DNA of 64,000 bases from an uncultured Fibrobacter sp. (lineage in GTDB: Bacteria > Fibrobacterota > Fibrobacteria > Fibrobacterales > Fibrobacteraceae), in the NCBI GenBank assembly GCA_946413655.1, contig CAMKLO010000006.1, positions 17,192 through 81,191 of the forward strand, written 5' to 3'. Of the stretch, positions 36,061 through 43,155 are shown one piece after another. Numbering within the stretch: position 1 is the stretch's first letter; each line of letters opens with the position of its first letter. The notes under the pieces were generated by a model. It was not told the DNA's origin and did not search any database. It saw nothing but the letters and a program-made list of their open reading frames with translations. The position numbers and the translations under genes are program-made.

Positions 36061-37267
36061 TATTTGAATCCTTTTTTATAGTAATATTCGCCTTGAAATC
36101 GGACGGGTCAACGGACTTCGCCGGCACGGTGGAATCCATCGTTTGAGCCGAATCTGCAACAGGTTCAGGAACAGCTTCTACGACCGCATCCACAAACCCC
36201 GCAGAATCCGTTGTCGCCGTAGAATCGACGATGACGACATGCTGCTTGGGTTCAGCGGGTCTCAGGCGCGTAGGAGGCCTGTTCAGTTCTAGCATTTTGC
36301 GTTCAATATTTATGGCATCCCCGAGTTTCCACGGGCCACCAGCAACCACACTATTAAACTCCGCCAAGTGACGTTCATTTTCCGGAGTGTGCAACCTCTT
36401 GTCCTTCGTGATAGGCTTCTTGTTTCCGCCAAAGTACATTTTCGACGCTTTCTTGATATCGCCCACGATGCCGTCAATCTTCGAATTGACCACGCTCTTG
36501 AACACGCGCAACTGCATAATGGAATTCAGCACGGAATTAGCAGGGAACACGATTGCTTTTAGTTTGTACTTAAGCGTCCGCGGGGCGACCAAGTCCATGT
36601 CCAGATAGGCAATCGCAGTCCCCTTCAACGACCACTTCAGAATCTGCGCATAGCCATAGCCAAAGAACATGTTGCGCAGCGCAGGCTTTGCACCGGCACT
36701 ATCCTGCAGCGCCCAGTAAAAATCGCCCGAAAGCCCATGGCCGTTGCCACCAGAAAAATAGCGGCGGTCACGACTAGTGTATTGCAACGTATATTCCGTT
36801 TCCAGGTAGGCGTTGACGAGGTCCGCCGTAAAAGGCATGTTGTCGAACAAGTACGTGATTTCGTTCACCTCAAGAGGAATCGTCCCCTCGTTTTCGTAAA
36901 TCGCCCTGTACTGGCGACCGAGGCGCAGAAACACGTCCACCATCATGGGAGCCTTGAAATCGGTCGAAAAACCGCGATTCACGAGTTCCTTGTACGGAGC
37001 GCAGAATTCCTCGTTATATTCGACCTTCGGCCACAGCTTGAGTTCTTCCCCCGTGCAAGCCTCGTACTTGATATCGAGGCACTTGTTCATACCCGAACAG
37101 AATGCGCGCATGTCGTCAGCCTTATTTTTTACTTTCATCAAGAGTTGCTTGCGAGTCACCTCCGACGCAGGGACGTTCGTGGTGGCAAAAGACAGGGAAT
37201 AACCCAGTGCGAGCACAACGGCAAGGCACACGCTCACAAAAGAAGAACGGGAAAACACGCATCGCAT
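36053..37267 (-). CDS. Exported protein of unknown function
   Basis: From ATG 37267, which has AGGAGGTG 7 nt upstream, the protein has 404 residues and a signal peptide (VSVCLAVVLALGYSLSFA). The mature part contains paired cysteines (FCSGMNKCLDIKYEACTGEE), an aromatic region (GHGLSGDFYWALQDSAG), and a low-complexity tail rich in Val, Asp, Ser and Ala (ATTDSAGFVDAVVEAVPEP) that looks like a flexible linker or membrane-distal tether. I do not recognise a family. It sits between the M16-like lipoprotein and trmH, sharing overlaps that imply one operon. The earlier GTG start in the track is inside the ribosome-binding site. Confidence 0.8.
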   Translation of the reverse strand: MRCVFSRSSFVSVCLAVVLALGYSLSFATTNVPASEVTRKQLLMKVKNKADDMRAFCSGMNKCLDIKYEACTGEELKLWPKVEYNEEFCAPYKELVNRGFSTDFKAPMMVDVFLRLGRQYRAIYENEGTIPLEVNEITYLFDNMPFTADLVNAYLETEYTLQYTSRDRRYFSGGNGHGLSGDFYWALQDSAGAKPALRNMFFGYGYAQILKWSLKGTAIAYLDMDLVAPRTLKYKLKAIVFPANSVLNSIMQLRVFKSVVNSKIDGIVGDIKKASKMYFGGNKKPITKDKRLHTPENERHLAEFNSVVAGGPWKLGDAINIERKMLELNRPPTRLRPAEPKQHVVIVDSTATTDSAGFVDAVVEAVPEPVADSAQTMDSTVPAKSVDPSDFKANITIKKDSNNE

Positions 37268-37294
37268 AAGGCACACCTCCTTTTTAGCTTAGGG

Positions 37295-38812
37295 TTACCT
37301 GAACTCCAGGCTATCTAAGGGAATCACGGTGAACGGCTTCAATGAATCGAACATGGATACAGGGCCGACTATCGAAATCGTCATCTTGTCCTTATCAAAA
37401 TACTTAGCTATCATCGCCTTGACCTGCTCCGCCGTCACTGCGTTGATTTCCGTCACATAATCGATGTAATGGTTATCCGATTTTCCCAAAAGTTCACCCT
37501 TCGCAAAAATGGACGCAGTCGATGCCGGGGAATCGAACAAACTCGGCAGACTTTCGACCAGGGACTTCTTCGCCTGCGACAGTTCCTCCGCCGTAGGCCC
37601 GTCCTTCGCGAGCTTTTCCACTTCCTCGAAAATGAGCTTCATGGCAAAGCCGACCGTCTCGACCTTCGTCTGCAGAGCAATCGTCGTCATCGCCGTATCG
37701 CGGTAATCGTTACCGACCGTGCTATACACGCTATACGCAAGGCCCTCGTCGCTACGGACGCGGTTCATGAGTCTGGAGCTGAAGCTACCGCCACCTAAGA
37801 TGAAACTTGCAACCGCGGTCGGATAGTAATCCGGATGCGGACGCTTCACGAACGGCTGATTCATAGTGATGTTCGCCTGCGTGATGTCCTTATCGACCAC
37901 ATATACGCCGGGCTTGCGGGCAAACGAAAGCGGCGTAGGCATCGACTTTTCTTCCGTCGAAACATCGACCTTCCAACCCTCAAAGAACGACTTGAGCATC
38001 GTCACCGCGGAATCCCTGTTGACATTTCCGGCGAGGGCGAAAACAATGCGCTTCGACGAGAACACACCCTTCGCGAGACGCTTCACGTCGGCGGCAGTGA
38101 CCGCCTTATACTCTGTCGCGTTCGCATTCCAAAGCCTCGGGTTCGACACATAGTTCACCTTCGACTTGAGAGCCGAAAGCACCTTGGCAGGCGTCTCGTA
38201 GCGGCGTTCATAAGAAGTCACGAAGTTCGCTTTCACAATTTCAAGCTGATCTTTGTCGAACGACGGGTCCGTAAGCACCTTTCGCGCCAGTTCGAGCATC
38301 GACGGGAAGTGCATAGAAAGGCAGTTAATATCGAATGCCGAAAGGTACGTGCCCACGCTCGTCGAAATCGACGAACTCACGAATTCCAGCGAATCTTCAA
38401 GCGCATGCGCCGTAATCCCACCGCCACCGCCACGACGAATCATGGAACCGACCATTTCAAAGGCCGCCTCGTCCTTCAGCACCAGAGGCAAGTTGCTCTC
38501 TTCAAAATAAACGGAAAAATCCACAAGCGGGAGCGTCGTGTCGCTCACGATATAGCCCGTAATGCCGTCAGCAATCTGCACGCGGTAATCCTTCGGGTAG
38601 GGCGCCACGTACTTGTATTCCGGAAATTCGATCTTGCTGTAATGTTCCGGCAACGAACTAGGCTGAACGAAGGAATCAGGCTCCTCCGCCGCAGCCGAAA
38701 AAAAGTCAGGCGTATGCTTGACATGGGACGACTTTTTCGGCATCATCGAACACGATGTCAAAACCACCAGGGCCGCACAGAAGGCGGCAGAAATCACATA
38801 TTTCGTTTTCAT
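37295..38812 (-). CDS. M16-family (insulinase-like) lipoprotein lacking the zinc motif
   Basis: The 505-residue protein has a lipobox at Cys21 (VVLTSC). Two M16 half-domains are recognisable: LPLVDFSVYFEESNLPLV, IVKANFVTSYERRYETPAKV, ITQANITMNQPFVKRPHPDY, ILGGGSFSSRLMNRVRSDEG and LAYSVYSTVGND. Active members have HxxEH near residue 125; here that position reads MVGSMIRRGGGGG with no HxxEH. It therefore resembles the non-catalytic partner subunit of M16 heterodimers or a pseudo-protease. It is anchored in the envelope and heads an operon with an exported protein and trmH. Confidence 0.85.
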   Translation of the reverse strand: MKTKYVISAAFCAALVVLTSCSMMPKKSSHVKHTPDFFSAAAEEPDSFVQPSSLPEHYSKIEFPEYKYVAPYPKDYRVQIADGITGYIVSDTTLPLVDFSVYFEESNLPLVLKDEAAFEMVGSMIRRGGGGGITAHALEDSLEFVSSSISTSVGTYLSAFDINCLSMHFPSMLELARKVLTDPSFDKDQLEIVKANFVTSYERRYETPAKVLSALKSKVNYVSNPRLWNANATEYKAVTAADVKRLAKGVFSSKRIVFALAGNVNRDSAVTMLKSFFEGWKVDVSTEEKSMPTPLSFARKPGVYVVDKDITQANITMNQPFVKRPHPDYYPTAVASFILGGGSFSSRLMNRVRSDEGLAYSVYSTVGNDYRDTAMTTIALQTKVETVGFAMKLIFEEVEKLAKDGPTAEELSQAKKSLVESLPSLFDSPASTASIFAKGELLGKSDNHYIDYVTEINAVTAEQVKAMIAKYFDKDKMTISIVGPVSMFDSLKPFTVIPLDSLEFR

Positions 38813-38911
38813 CCATTAGAAAATAGTAAACTAAAATGAAACATTCCAACCTAGACCAATGATTTTAAGGTTTATCGTTCCACATTCCAAATTATGACGT
38901 ATATTAATACT

Positions 38912-39055
38912 TGAGCCTTCCTAGTGGTCACAACACGCGAAGTAAGTCACCTCCGGCTTCCGCACAGATCTCCAGTCGAGACACAGAACCACCAGGAAGG
39001 CTTCTTCAATCCCTCCTATGAAAAAGGCCCGGTGCGGACGCACCGGGTCTTTTAT
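38912..39055 (+). ncRNA. Candidate structured RNA closed by a 15-bp stem, ending at a terminator
   Basis: AGCCTTCCTAGTGGT (38914-38928) pairs with ACCACCAGGAAGGCT (38988-39002) over 15 positions with one mismatch, enclosing 59 nt. A TATATT box lies at 38900-38905, and a strong terminator hairpin follows at 39026-39055. No ORF fits the interval. I do not recognise it as SRP RNA, 6S, tmRNA or tRNA. The strand choice rests on the terminator and -10 box. It lies just downstream of the convergent small-peptide genes. Confidence 0.4.
39022..39055. terminator. Strong bidirectional terminator hairpin
   Basis: CCCGGTGCG pairs with CGCACCGGG around 39028-39047. An AAAAA run lies before it and a TCTTTT run after it. 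It can end both the plus-strand candidate RNA and the minus-strand small-peptide transcript. Confidence 0.75.
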
Positions 39056-39083
39056 TTAAACTTGTATGACGGAAGGTGTCAGG

Positions 39084-39224
39084 TTAGCCTAATTCACGAT
39101 TATCTTCCTTATCGCTAAGCGGTGTAGTATACTCCGGACTGCCATCCAGCAAATTCATATGGTAACCCATTTCAACGACTTCCATTTCCGGAGCCATATA
39201 TTCTTTTTTCTGTTTAAGATTCAT
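39084..39224 (-). CDS. Small peptide (46 aa), paralogue of the upstream small peptide
   Basis: ATG 39224 has AGAGGG 5 nt upstream and encodes 46 residues ending at TAA. The N-terminus QKKEYMAPEMEVVEMGYHM is shared in pattern with the peptide encoded just upstream (QKKEYMAPTMNVVQVRYQN). The C-terminal part (LLDGSPEYTTPLSD) diverges. A conserved short leader followed by a variable tail after an LLxGS-like point resembles precursor or leader-bearing peptides of Bacteroidetes-type bacteria, but no processing enzyme is seen nearby. The longer ORF in the track reads through the end of the upstream gene and is not the real start. Confidence 0.6.
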   Translation of the reverse strand: MNLKQKKEYMAPEMEVVEMGYHMNLLDGSPEYTTPLSDKEDNRELG

Positions 39225-39243
39225 TTTTCCCTCTGTATGAAAA

Positions 39244-39396
39244 TTAACCCAATCCACAGCCTTCACCGCATTCTGCACCTTCAAGAGTTTGCGAATCCTC
39301 ATCGGATTCGCTAACTCCCATCAAACGATTCTGGTAGCGCACTTGGACGACGTTCATGGTTGGAGCCATGTATTCTTTTTTCTGTTCAGGATTCAT
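39244..39396 (-). CDS. Small peptide (50 aa), Cys/Gly-rich tail
   Basis: ATG 39396 has AGGGA about 8 nt upstream and encodes 50 residues. The N-terminus QKKEYMAPTMNVVQVRYQN matches the downstream peptide's leader-like segment. The C-terminus (DSQTLEGAECGEGCGLG) contains two cysteines within a glycine-rich stretch, unlike its neighbour. The gap between the genes is 19 nt and holds the ribosome-binding site of the second. Both are absent from the ORF track because of their length. By inference these are precursor peptides or small secreted signals; no transporter or modifying enzyme lies within a few kilobases. Confidence 0.55.
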   Translation of the reverse strand: MNPEQKKEYMAPTMNVVQVRYQNRLMGVSESDEDSQTLEGAECGEGCGLG

Positions 39397-39442
39397 TGGT
39401 GTGTCCCTTTTTGTTAAAAAATCTTGTTGGTAGAATTAATCC

Positions 39443-39584
39443 CTATCGCATCACCTTCTTGCCGTAGTAGGCTCCGCGGGCATTGTTCACGCCATTCACG
39501 CGGCGACCCCGCAGCGGCCCATGCCGATGTCGCAGCAAAAGCCGCCATCATCGCACTAACAGAAACCACACGAAAATTTTTCAT
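39443..39584 (-). pseudogene. Decayed gene for a small exported protein
   Basis: ATG 39584 opens a clean signal peptide (VVSVSAMMAAFAATSAWAAA) and then the frame turns into an implausible basic stretch. In another frame the continuation reads VNGVNNARGAYYGKKVMR and stops at TAG 39443-39445. That segment resembles the conserved C-terminal tails of Fibrobacter secreted proteins. A signal peptide joined out of frame to such a tail suggests an internal deletion plus frameshift in a former larger secreted protein. The undisturbed frame ends at 39414. Confidence 0.45.
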
Positions 39585-40012
39585 CAAGATTTTCCAATCC
39601 TTATTTTGATGTTTTTTCAAACATAACAAAAACTTACATCATTTGCAACAAAATACGCACAATTTCCATTTTTTTTGGTACAAAATTATCCAAAACCCCA
39701 TTTTTGAGCCAAGACCGCCACCCTTTTTCGCCCCCTAAAAAATTATTTTACAAAGATTTTTCACAAAAATTCCGGACAAACGGGTGAAAAAAGCGTGCAA
39801 AATGAGCGTCGCAGAAAAATGCTTGCATTTTTCTATGACCGAATGCAGCTCTGTGTGGCTCGGAACTTTAGTTCCGTTCACGGTTTATATTGATGAAATA
39901 GTCACCGATGTAACTTGCACATTCATAGAAATTTTAATTTCGTTATGAATGTAGCTGGGTACTGCGGACGCCGTAGGCGTCAAAAGCGTGTTAATATATC
40001 GGTAGGGGAAAT
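39585..40012. other. Gene-free interval with four hairpins
   Basis: I see no convincing gene here. The first 230 bases are A/T-rich. Four palindromes follow: AGAAAAATGC/GCATTTTTCT, CGGAAC-TTTA-GTTCCG, a long ATTCATA...TATGAAT hairpin and GACGCC-GTA-GGCGTC, all between about 39812 and 39985. They may be remnants of palindromic repeats, and the interval ends at the damaged start of the Rpn gene. Confidence 0.5.
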
Positions 40013-40021
40013 TCCTTTGCT

Positions 40022-40559
40022 CGAAATGAATTTTCAGAATCCATCGTCCGTGATATCGCAAAAGAATTTAACGTCATCGTCGATTCCGTGAAAAACGACA
40101 AGAGCGACTTCGTCCATGACCGCTACTTCCGTTTCGCCTTTGCTGAACCGAAGCGTATGGCGGAACTCCTGACGCTTTTTTCGCGGCACAACGCCACGCT
40201 CAAGGCTTTTCTTGATACAATTGATCTTGCGAGCCTTCGCGGGGCGAAAGAAAACTTTTCCAGCGACAAGCATGTCGGTTCCGCGGACCTCGTTTTCGAG
40301 GTGGACCTCAAGGCGGGTGGCTTTACAGGACTCTACGTGGGCATCATCGCGGAGCACAAGTCAACGAACAAGGACGACGTGCTCTACCAGATTTCGGAAT
40401 ACTACCACAATCTGTTCATGGAATGCAAGAAGGGGTACCGAGCAGGAACGCAAGAAGAACGAAATCGAAAGTGCTGCCCGCGACAAGAAAATCGCGGAAT
40501 ATTTGCATTCAATAGGAGTTCCTGCGGAAAGTATCACCGCAGCACTCGCTATCAAGTAG
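40022..40559 (+). pseudogene. Broken Rpn-family (PD-(D/E)XK) nuclease/transposase-like gene
   Basis: The N-terminal part of a Rpn protein is readable (IVRDIAKEFNVIVDSVKNDK, then SDFVHDRYFRFAF and SADLVFEVDLKAGGF with GIIAEHKSTNKDDVLYQISE). After FMECKKG the frame jumps to another in which the normal C-terminal end appears (ERKKNEIESAARDKKIAEYL ... ITAALAIK), so about half of the protein is deleted and a frameshift is present. No ATG, GTG or TTG lies in frame before the GTG at 40088, so the start is also damaged. Rpn proteins promote recombination and occur in many copies. This one should be inactive. Confidence 0.75.
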
Positions 40560-40572
40560 CGCAATTTCTAAA

Positions 40573-41601
40573 CTAGCTGAATCTTCCGTTCAGCTGCTTG
40601 CGGCGGCGGCCGCGTTCCGAGACAACGGCTTCAATTAAGAACAGCAAGGCAGCCAGTCCAAGGAAAATCTGGTAACGGTCCTGGTAATTTTCCATGCGGT
40701 CGCTGCTCTGGTCCTTCTTTTCGAGCGTCGCGATTTCGGTCAGCACCTTCTGCAGCTGGAACTCGCCCGGGCTTGCGTAAAAGTAGAGTGCCCCCGTCAC
40801 GTTCGCGATTTCCTGCAATGTGCCTTCTTCAAGGCGGGTCGTCACGATGTTGCCTTGCATGTCCTTCTTATAGACGCTCCCGCCGTTCTTGTCCTTGAGC
40901 GGTATGGGCACGCCTTCGCGGGAACCTATACCGATAGTATATATCTTGATGCCCATTTCGGCAGCTTCTTTCGCGGCGTTCACGGCGGCAGCCTCAAGCT
41001 CTTCGCCATCGCTCATAAGCACCATGATGGAATGCTGGCTTGGTCCACCGGAGTTTTTGAACAAAGTCATTCCCTTGCGGATGGCTTTTTCCAGGTTCGT
41101 GCCCGGCATGAGCCATCCCGGATTCAGTTCGCGCAGCACCATCTGCACCGTGCCGTAATCGAGCGTCAAGGGGACCATTACCTGCGCCTCGCCACTGAAC
41201 GCCACCAAGCCCACGCGGTCGCCTGTCAGCGATTCGAGGAACGAGGAAATCTCGTGGCGGCTACGGACCAGGCGGTTCGGCTTCACGTCCTCGGCAAGCA
41301 TCGAAAGCGAGATGTCCTGCAAGAGCACAAGGTCCTGCCCGCGGCGTTCCACGTGCTCCATTTTACGGCCCCACTGCGGGCGCGCAAGCGCAACGAACAA
41401 AAACGCAATCGCGAGGAGCAACAGCAAGACCTTCGTGAGGCGCCTCCACGGCGAAACGCTTGTCGAAAGTTTCGTCAGCATGGGCAGCGAAACAAAACGG
41501 GCCGCCAACTTTTTACGACGATGATACGCATACACAAACAAGAGCGCAAAGAGAGGCAGGGTAAAAAGCCCCCACAAAAAATTCGGTTCAGCAAATCTCA
41601 T
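40573..41601 (-). CDS. batB: BatB-like VWA-domain membrane protein
   Basis: From ATG 41601, with GGAG 6 nt upstream, the protein has 342 residues. It has two N-terminal membrane spans, a VWA domain with the MIDAS motif DISLS (DxSxS), a threonine site (LMPGTNLEKAI) and LMSDGEE, and a final C-terminal span (YQIFLGLAALLFLIEAVV). Bat proteins act with MoxR ATPases in envelope stress or assembly. The track start at 41652 would have to pass through a region with no ribosome-binding site. Its natural partner batA lies 1.5 kb upstream, separated by a plus-strand GGDEF gene and repeats. Confidence 0.85.
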   Translation of the reverse strand: MRFAEPNFLWGLFTLPLFALLFVYAYHRRKKLAARFVSLPMLTKLSTSVSPWRRLTKVLLLLLAIAFLFVALARPQWGRKMEHVERRGQDLVLLQDISLSMLAEDVKPNRLVRSRHEISSFLESLTGDRVGLVAFSGEAQVMVPLTLDYGTVQMVLRELNPGWLMPGTNLEKAIRKGMTLFKNSGGPSQHSIMVLMSDGEELEAAAVNAAKEAAEMGIKIYTIGIGSREGVPIPLKDKNGGSVYKKDMQGNIVTTRLEEGTLQEIANVTGALYFYASPGEFQLQKVLTEIATLEKKDQSSDRMENYQDRYQIFLGLAALLFLIEAVVSERGRRRKQLNGRFS

Positions 41602-41659
41602 TATAGACTCCAGTAAACTCGCCCTCAATCTTTGGGCAACAAGAATATACAAAATTCGA

Positions 41660-41776
41660 AGTTACTAGAGTTGAGTTACTAGAGTTGAGTTACTAGAGTT
41701 GAGTTACTAGTTACTAGTTAATAGTTAATAGTTACTAGAAACAGCGATAAGAACATCTCTAGTAACTCAAAACTAT
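41660..41776 (+). repeat. Heptad-repeat element, miniature copy B
   Basis: Eleven 7-nt units (AGTTACT alternating with AGAGTTG, then AGTTACT and AGTTAAT) run from 41660 to 41736. They are followed in exact phase by the core GCGATAAGAACATCTCTAG at 41744, then inverted heptads (CTAGTAA, CTCAAAA). On the minus strand the core reads like the start region of the IVP gene with its ATG changed. It separates batB from the GGDEF gene. Confidence 0.7.
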
Positions 41777-41846
41777 ATTACCAATTCTTTTCGTACAAAA
41801 AGTTTGCAATTATTTTATATTTTCCCATAAGGTTTAGGTTGCGAGA

Positions 41847-43016
41847 ATGTCTTACACAGGTCTTATAGAAATCAACATCATCTGCATAGCAGTGTTGCTC
41901 ATTACGCTGCTACAGTTCAAAGAAAGTGTCCTTAGGCACCTAGAAGAGCGCATTCTCGGCTTTACCATCATCGATACCATCATCTACATTGTGCTGAGCA
42001 CAGTGACCAAGATGCTGTACATGATCCACGTGCAAAACGACCTTTACGGGCACAACCAGAAAATCTGCGTCGTTTATGCAATCATGTACTCGTTGAGCCT
42101 CATCTCCTCGCTCCTTCTCGGGCAGCTCTGGTTTTCCTTCATATTCCTCCGAATCCGCAAGAGCGTCTATTCCTACAAGCACTTGTTCCCGCTTTTTTCG
42201 ACGCCAAGCATCATCGGCATCTTCATCTGCATCGGAATCAGCATCTACGGGTTCACCAACGACTGCCACGCGACAACGCTACAGTTCAGAAGGCTTTTGC
42301 CCTTCCTCATCGGGCTCAACCTGCTCTACATCATCGCGACGATGGTCATCGGCATCCAGAACGCCATTGCGCAAAAGAACTCCACGAACCGCAAAGAAGC
42401 GATTTATCTCTCCTTCATCGCCTTCATCCCCAGTTTTTCGTGCATTCTCCAGTACTTCATCCCAGACATTCCGCTCACGGACCCCATCTTCGCGCTTACG
42501 CTCCTGCATGTCTATGTCACCCTCCTGAAGTACAGGATTACGTCGGACCCGCTGACCAACGTGAACAACAAGATACGACTCATCGACTACCTGCAATACA
42601 TCACCCAGCATCAGGACCCGAGCAAGCGTCTGTTCATTCTGGTAATGGAAGTGGACTATTTCAAGGCGATTATCCACAAGTTCGGCTACGAAATGGCAGA
42701 CAGCGTCATCGCAGACCTCGCTGCATTCTTCAAGCGCCAGTGCCGCGAACAAAAGGGATTTTTAGCAAGAACCGGAGAGAACCAGTTCTCGATTATCATG
42801 GAAAGCAACGAACTCTCCGAAATCGAATCGTTCTGTCAAAAGCTCATCCGCGAATGCGAACGCGACGGCATGCAGGCGAACATGAACACATGGAAGGTTT
42901 CGTTCAGTATCCATTATGCCGACATCTCGAACATTTCTTCTAGCAACATTTCCAAGATTTTCAACGAAGCCCAGAAGAACTGCTACAAGCCCGAAACCCC
43001 GGCACCAAAGGAGTAG
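41847..43016 (+). CDS. Membrane protein with degenerate GGDEF domain
   Basis: The 389-residue protein has seven or so hydrophobic segments in residues 1-215, similar in layout to membrane-sensor diguanylate cyclases, and a C-terminal GGDEF-fold domain from ITSDPLTNVNNKIRLIDYL. The signature that should read GGDEF is TGENQF (FLARTGENQFSII), and the DPLTGLxNR motif is DPLTNVNNK. It may be inactive, act as a receptor, or make no cyclic-di-GMP. The ATG at 41847 follows a TTATAT box and a short leader. It lies on the opposite strand between batB and batA, with heptad elements on both sides, which suggests insertion into the bat operon. Confidence 0.82.
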   Translation: MSYTGLIEINIICIAVLLITLLQFKESVLRHLEERILGFTIIDTIIYIVLSTVTKMLYMIHVQNDLYGHNQKICVVYAIMYSLSLISSLLLGQLWFSFIFLRIRKSVYSYKHLFPLFSTPSIIGIFICIGISIYGFTNDCHATTLQFRRLLPFLIGLNLLYIIATMVIGIQNAIAQKNSTNRKEAIYLSFIAFIPSFSCILQYFIPDIPLTDPIFALTLLHVYVTLLKYRITSDPLTNVNNKIRLIDYLQYITQHQDPSKRLFILVMEVDYFKAIIHKFGYEMADSVIADLAAFFKRQCREQKGFLARTGENQFSIIMESNELSEIESFCQKLIRECERDGMQANMNTWKVSFSIHYADISNISSSNISKIFNEAQKNCYKPETPAPKE

Positions 43017-43031
43017 CGCGGAGGAATGCGG

Positions 43032-43150
43032 AGTAACTAGTTACTAGTTACTAGTTACTAGTTATTAGTAATTGCGATAAGAACGTCTCTAGTTACTAGT
43101 AACTCTGAACTAGTAACTGCGCCGGCACCCTAGTAACTTAGAACTCGAAA
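43032..43150 (+). repeat. Heptad-repeat element, miniature copy C
   Basis: Six heptads (AGTAACT, AGTTACT x3, AGTTATT, AGTAATT) lead in phase into the core GCGATAAGAACGTCTCTAG (43074-43092). Inverted heptads follow (CTAGTTA, CTAGTAA, CTCTGAA, CTAGTAA) and, after a GC-rich interruption, a second short inverted array ending near the batA stop. Confidence 0.7.
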
Positions 43151-43155
43151 CTCAC

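Noticed and set aside
38922-38994. tRNA-like length and an ACCACCA stretch
   Set aside because: No D-arm, anticodon arm or TTCGA-type T-loop can be drawn, so it is treated only as an unassigned structured RNA candidate.
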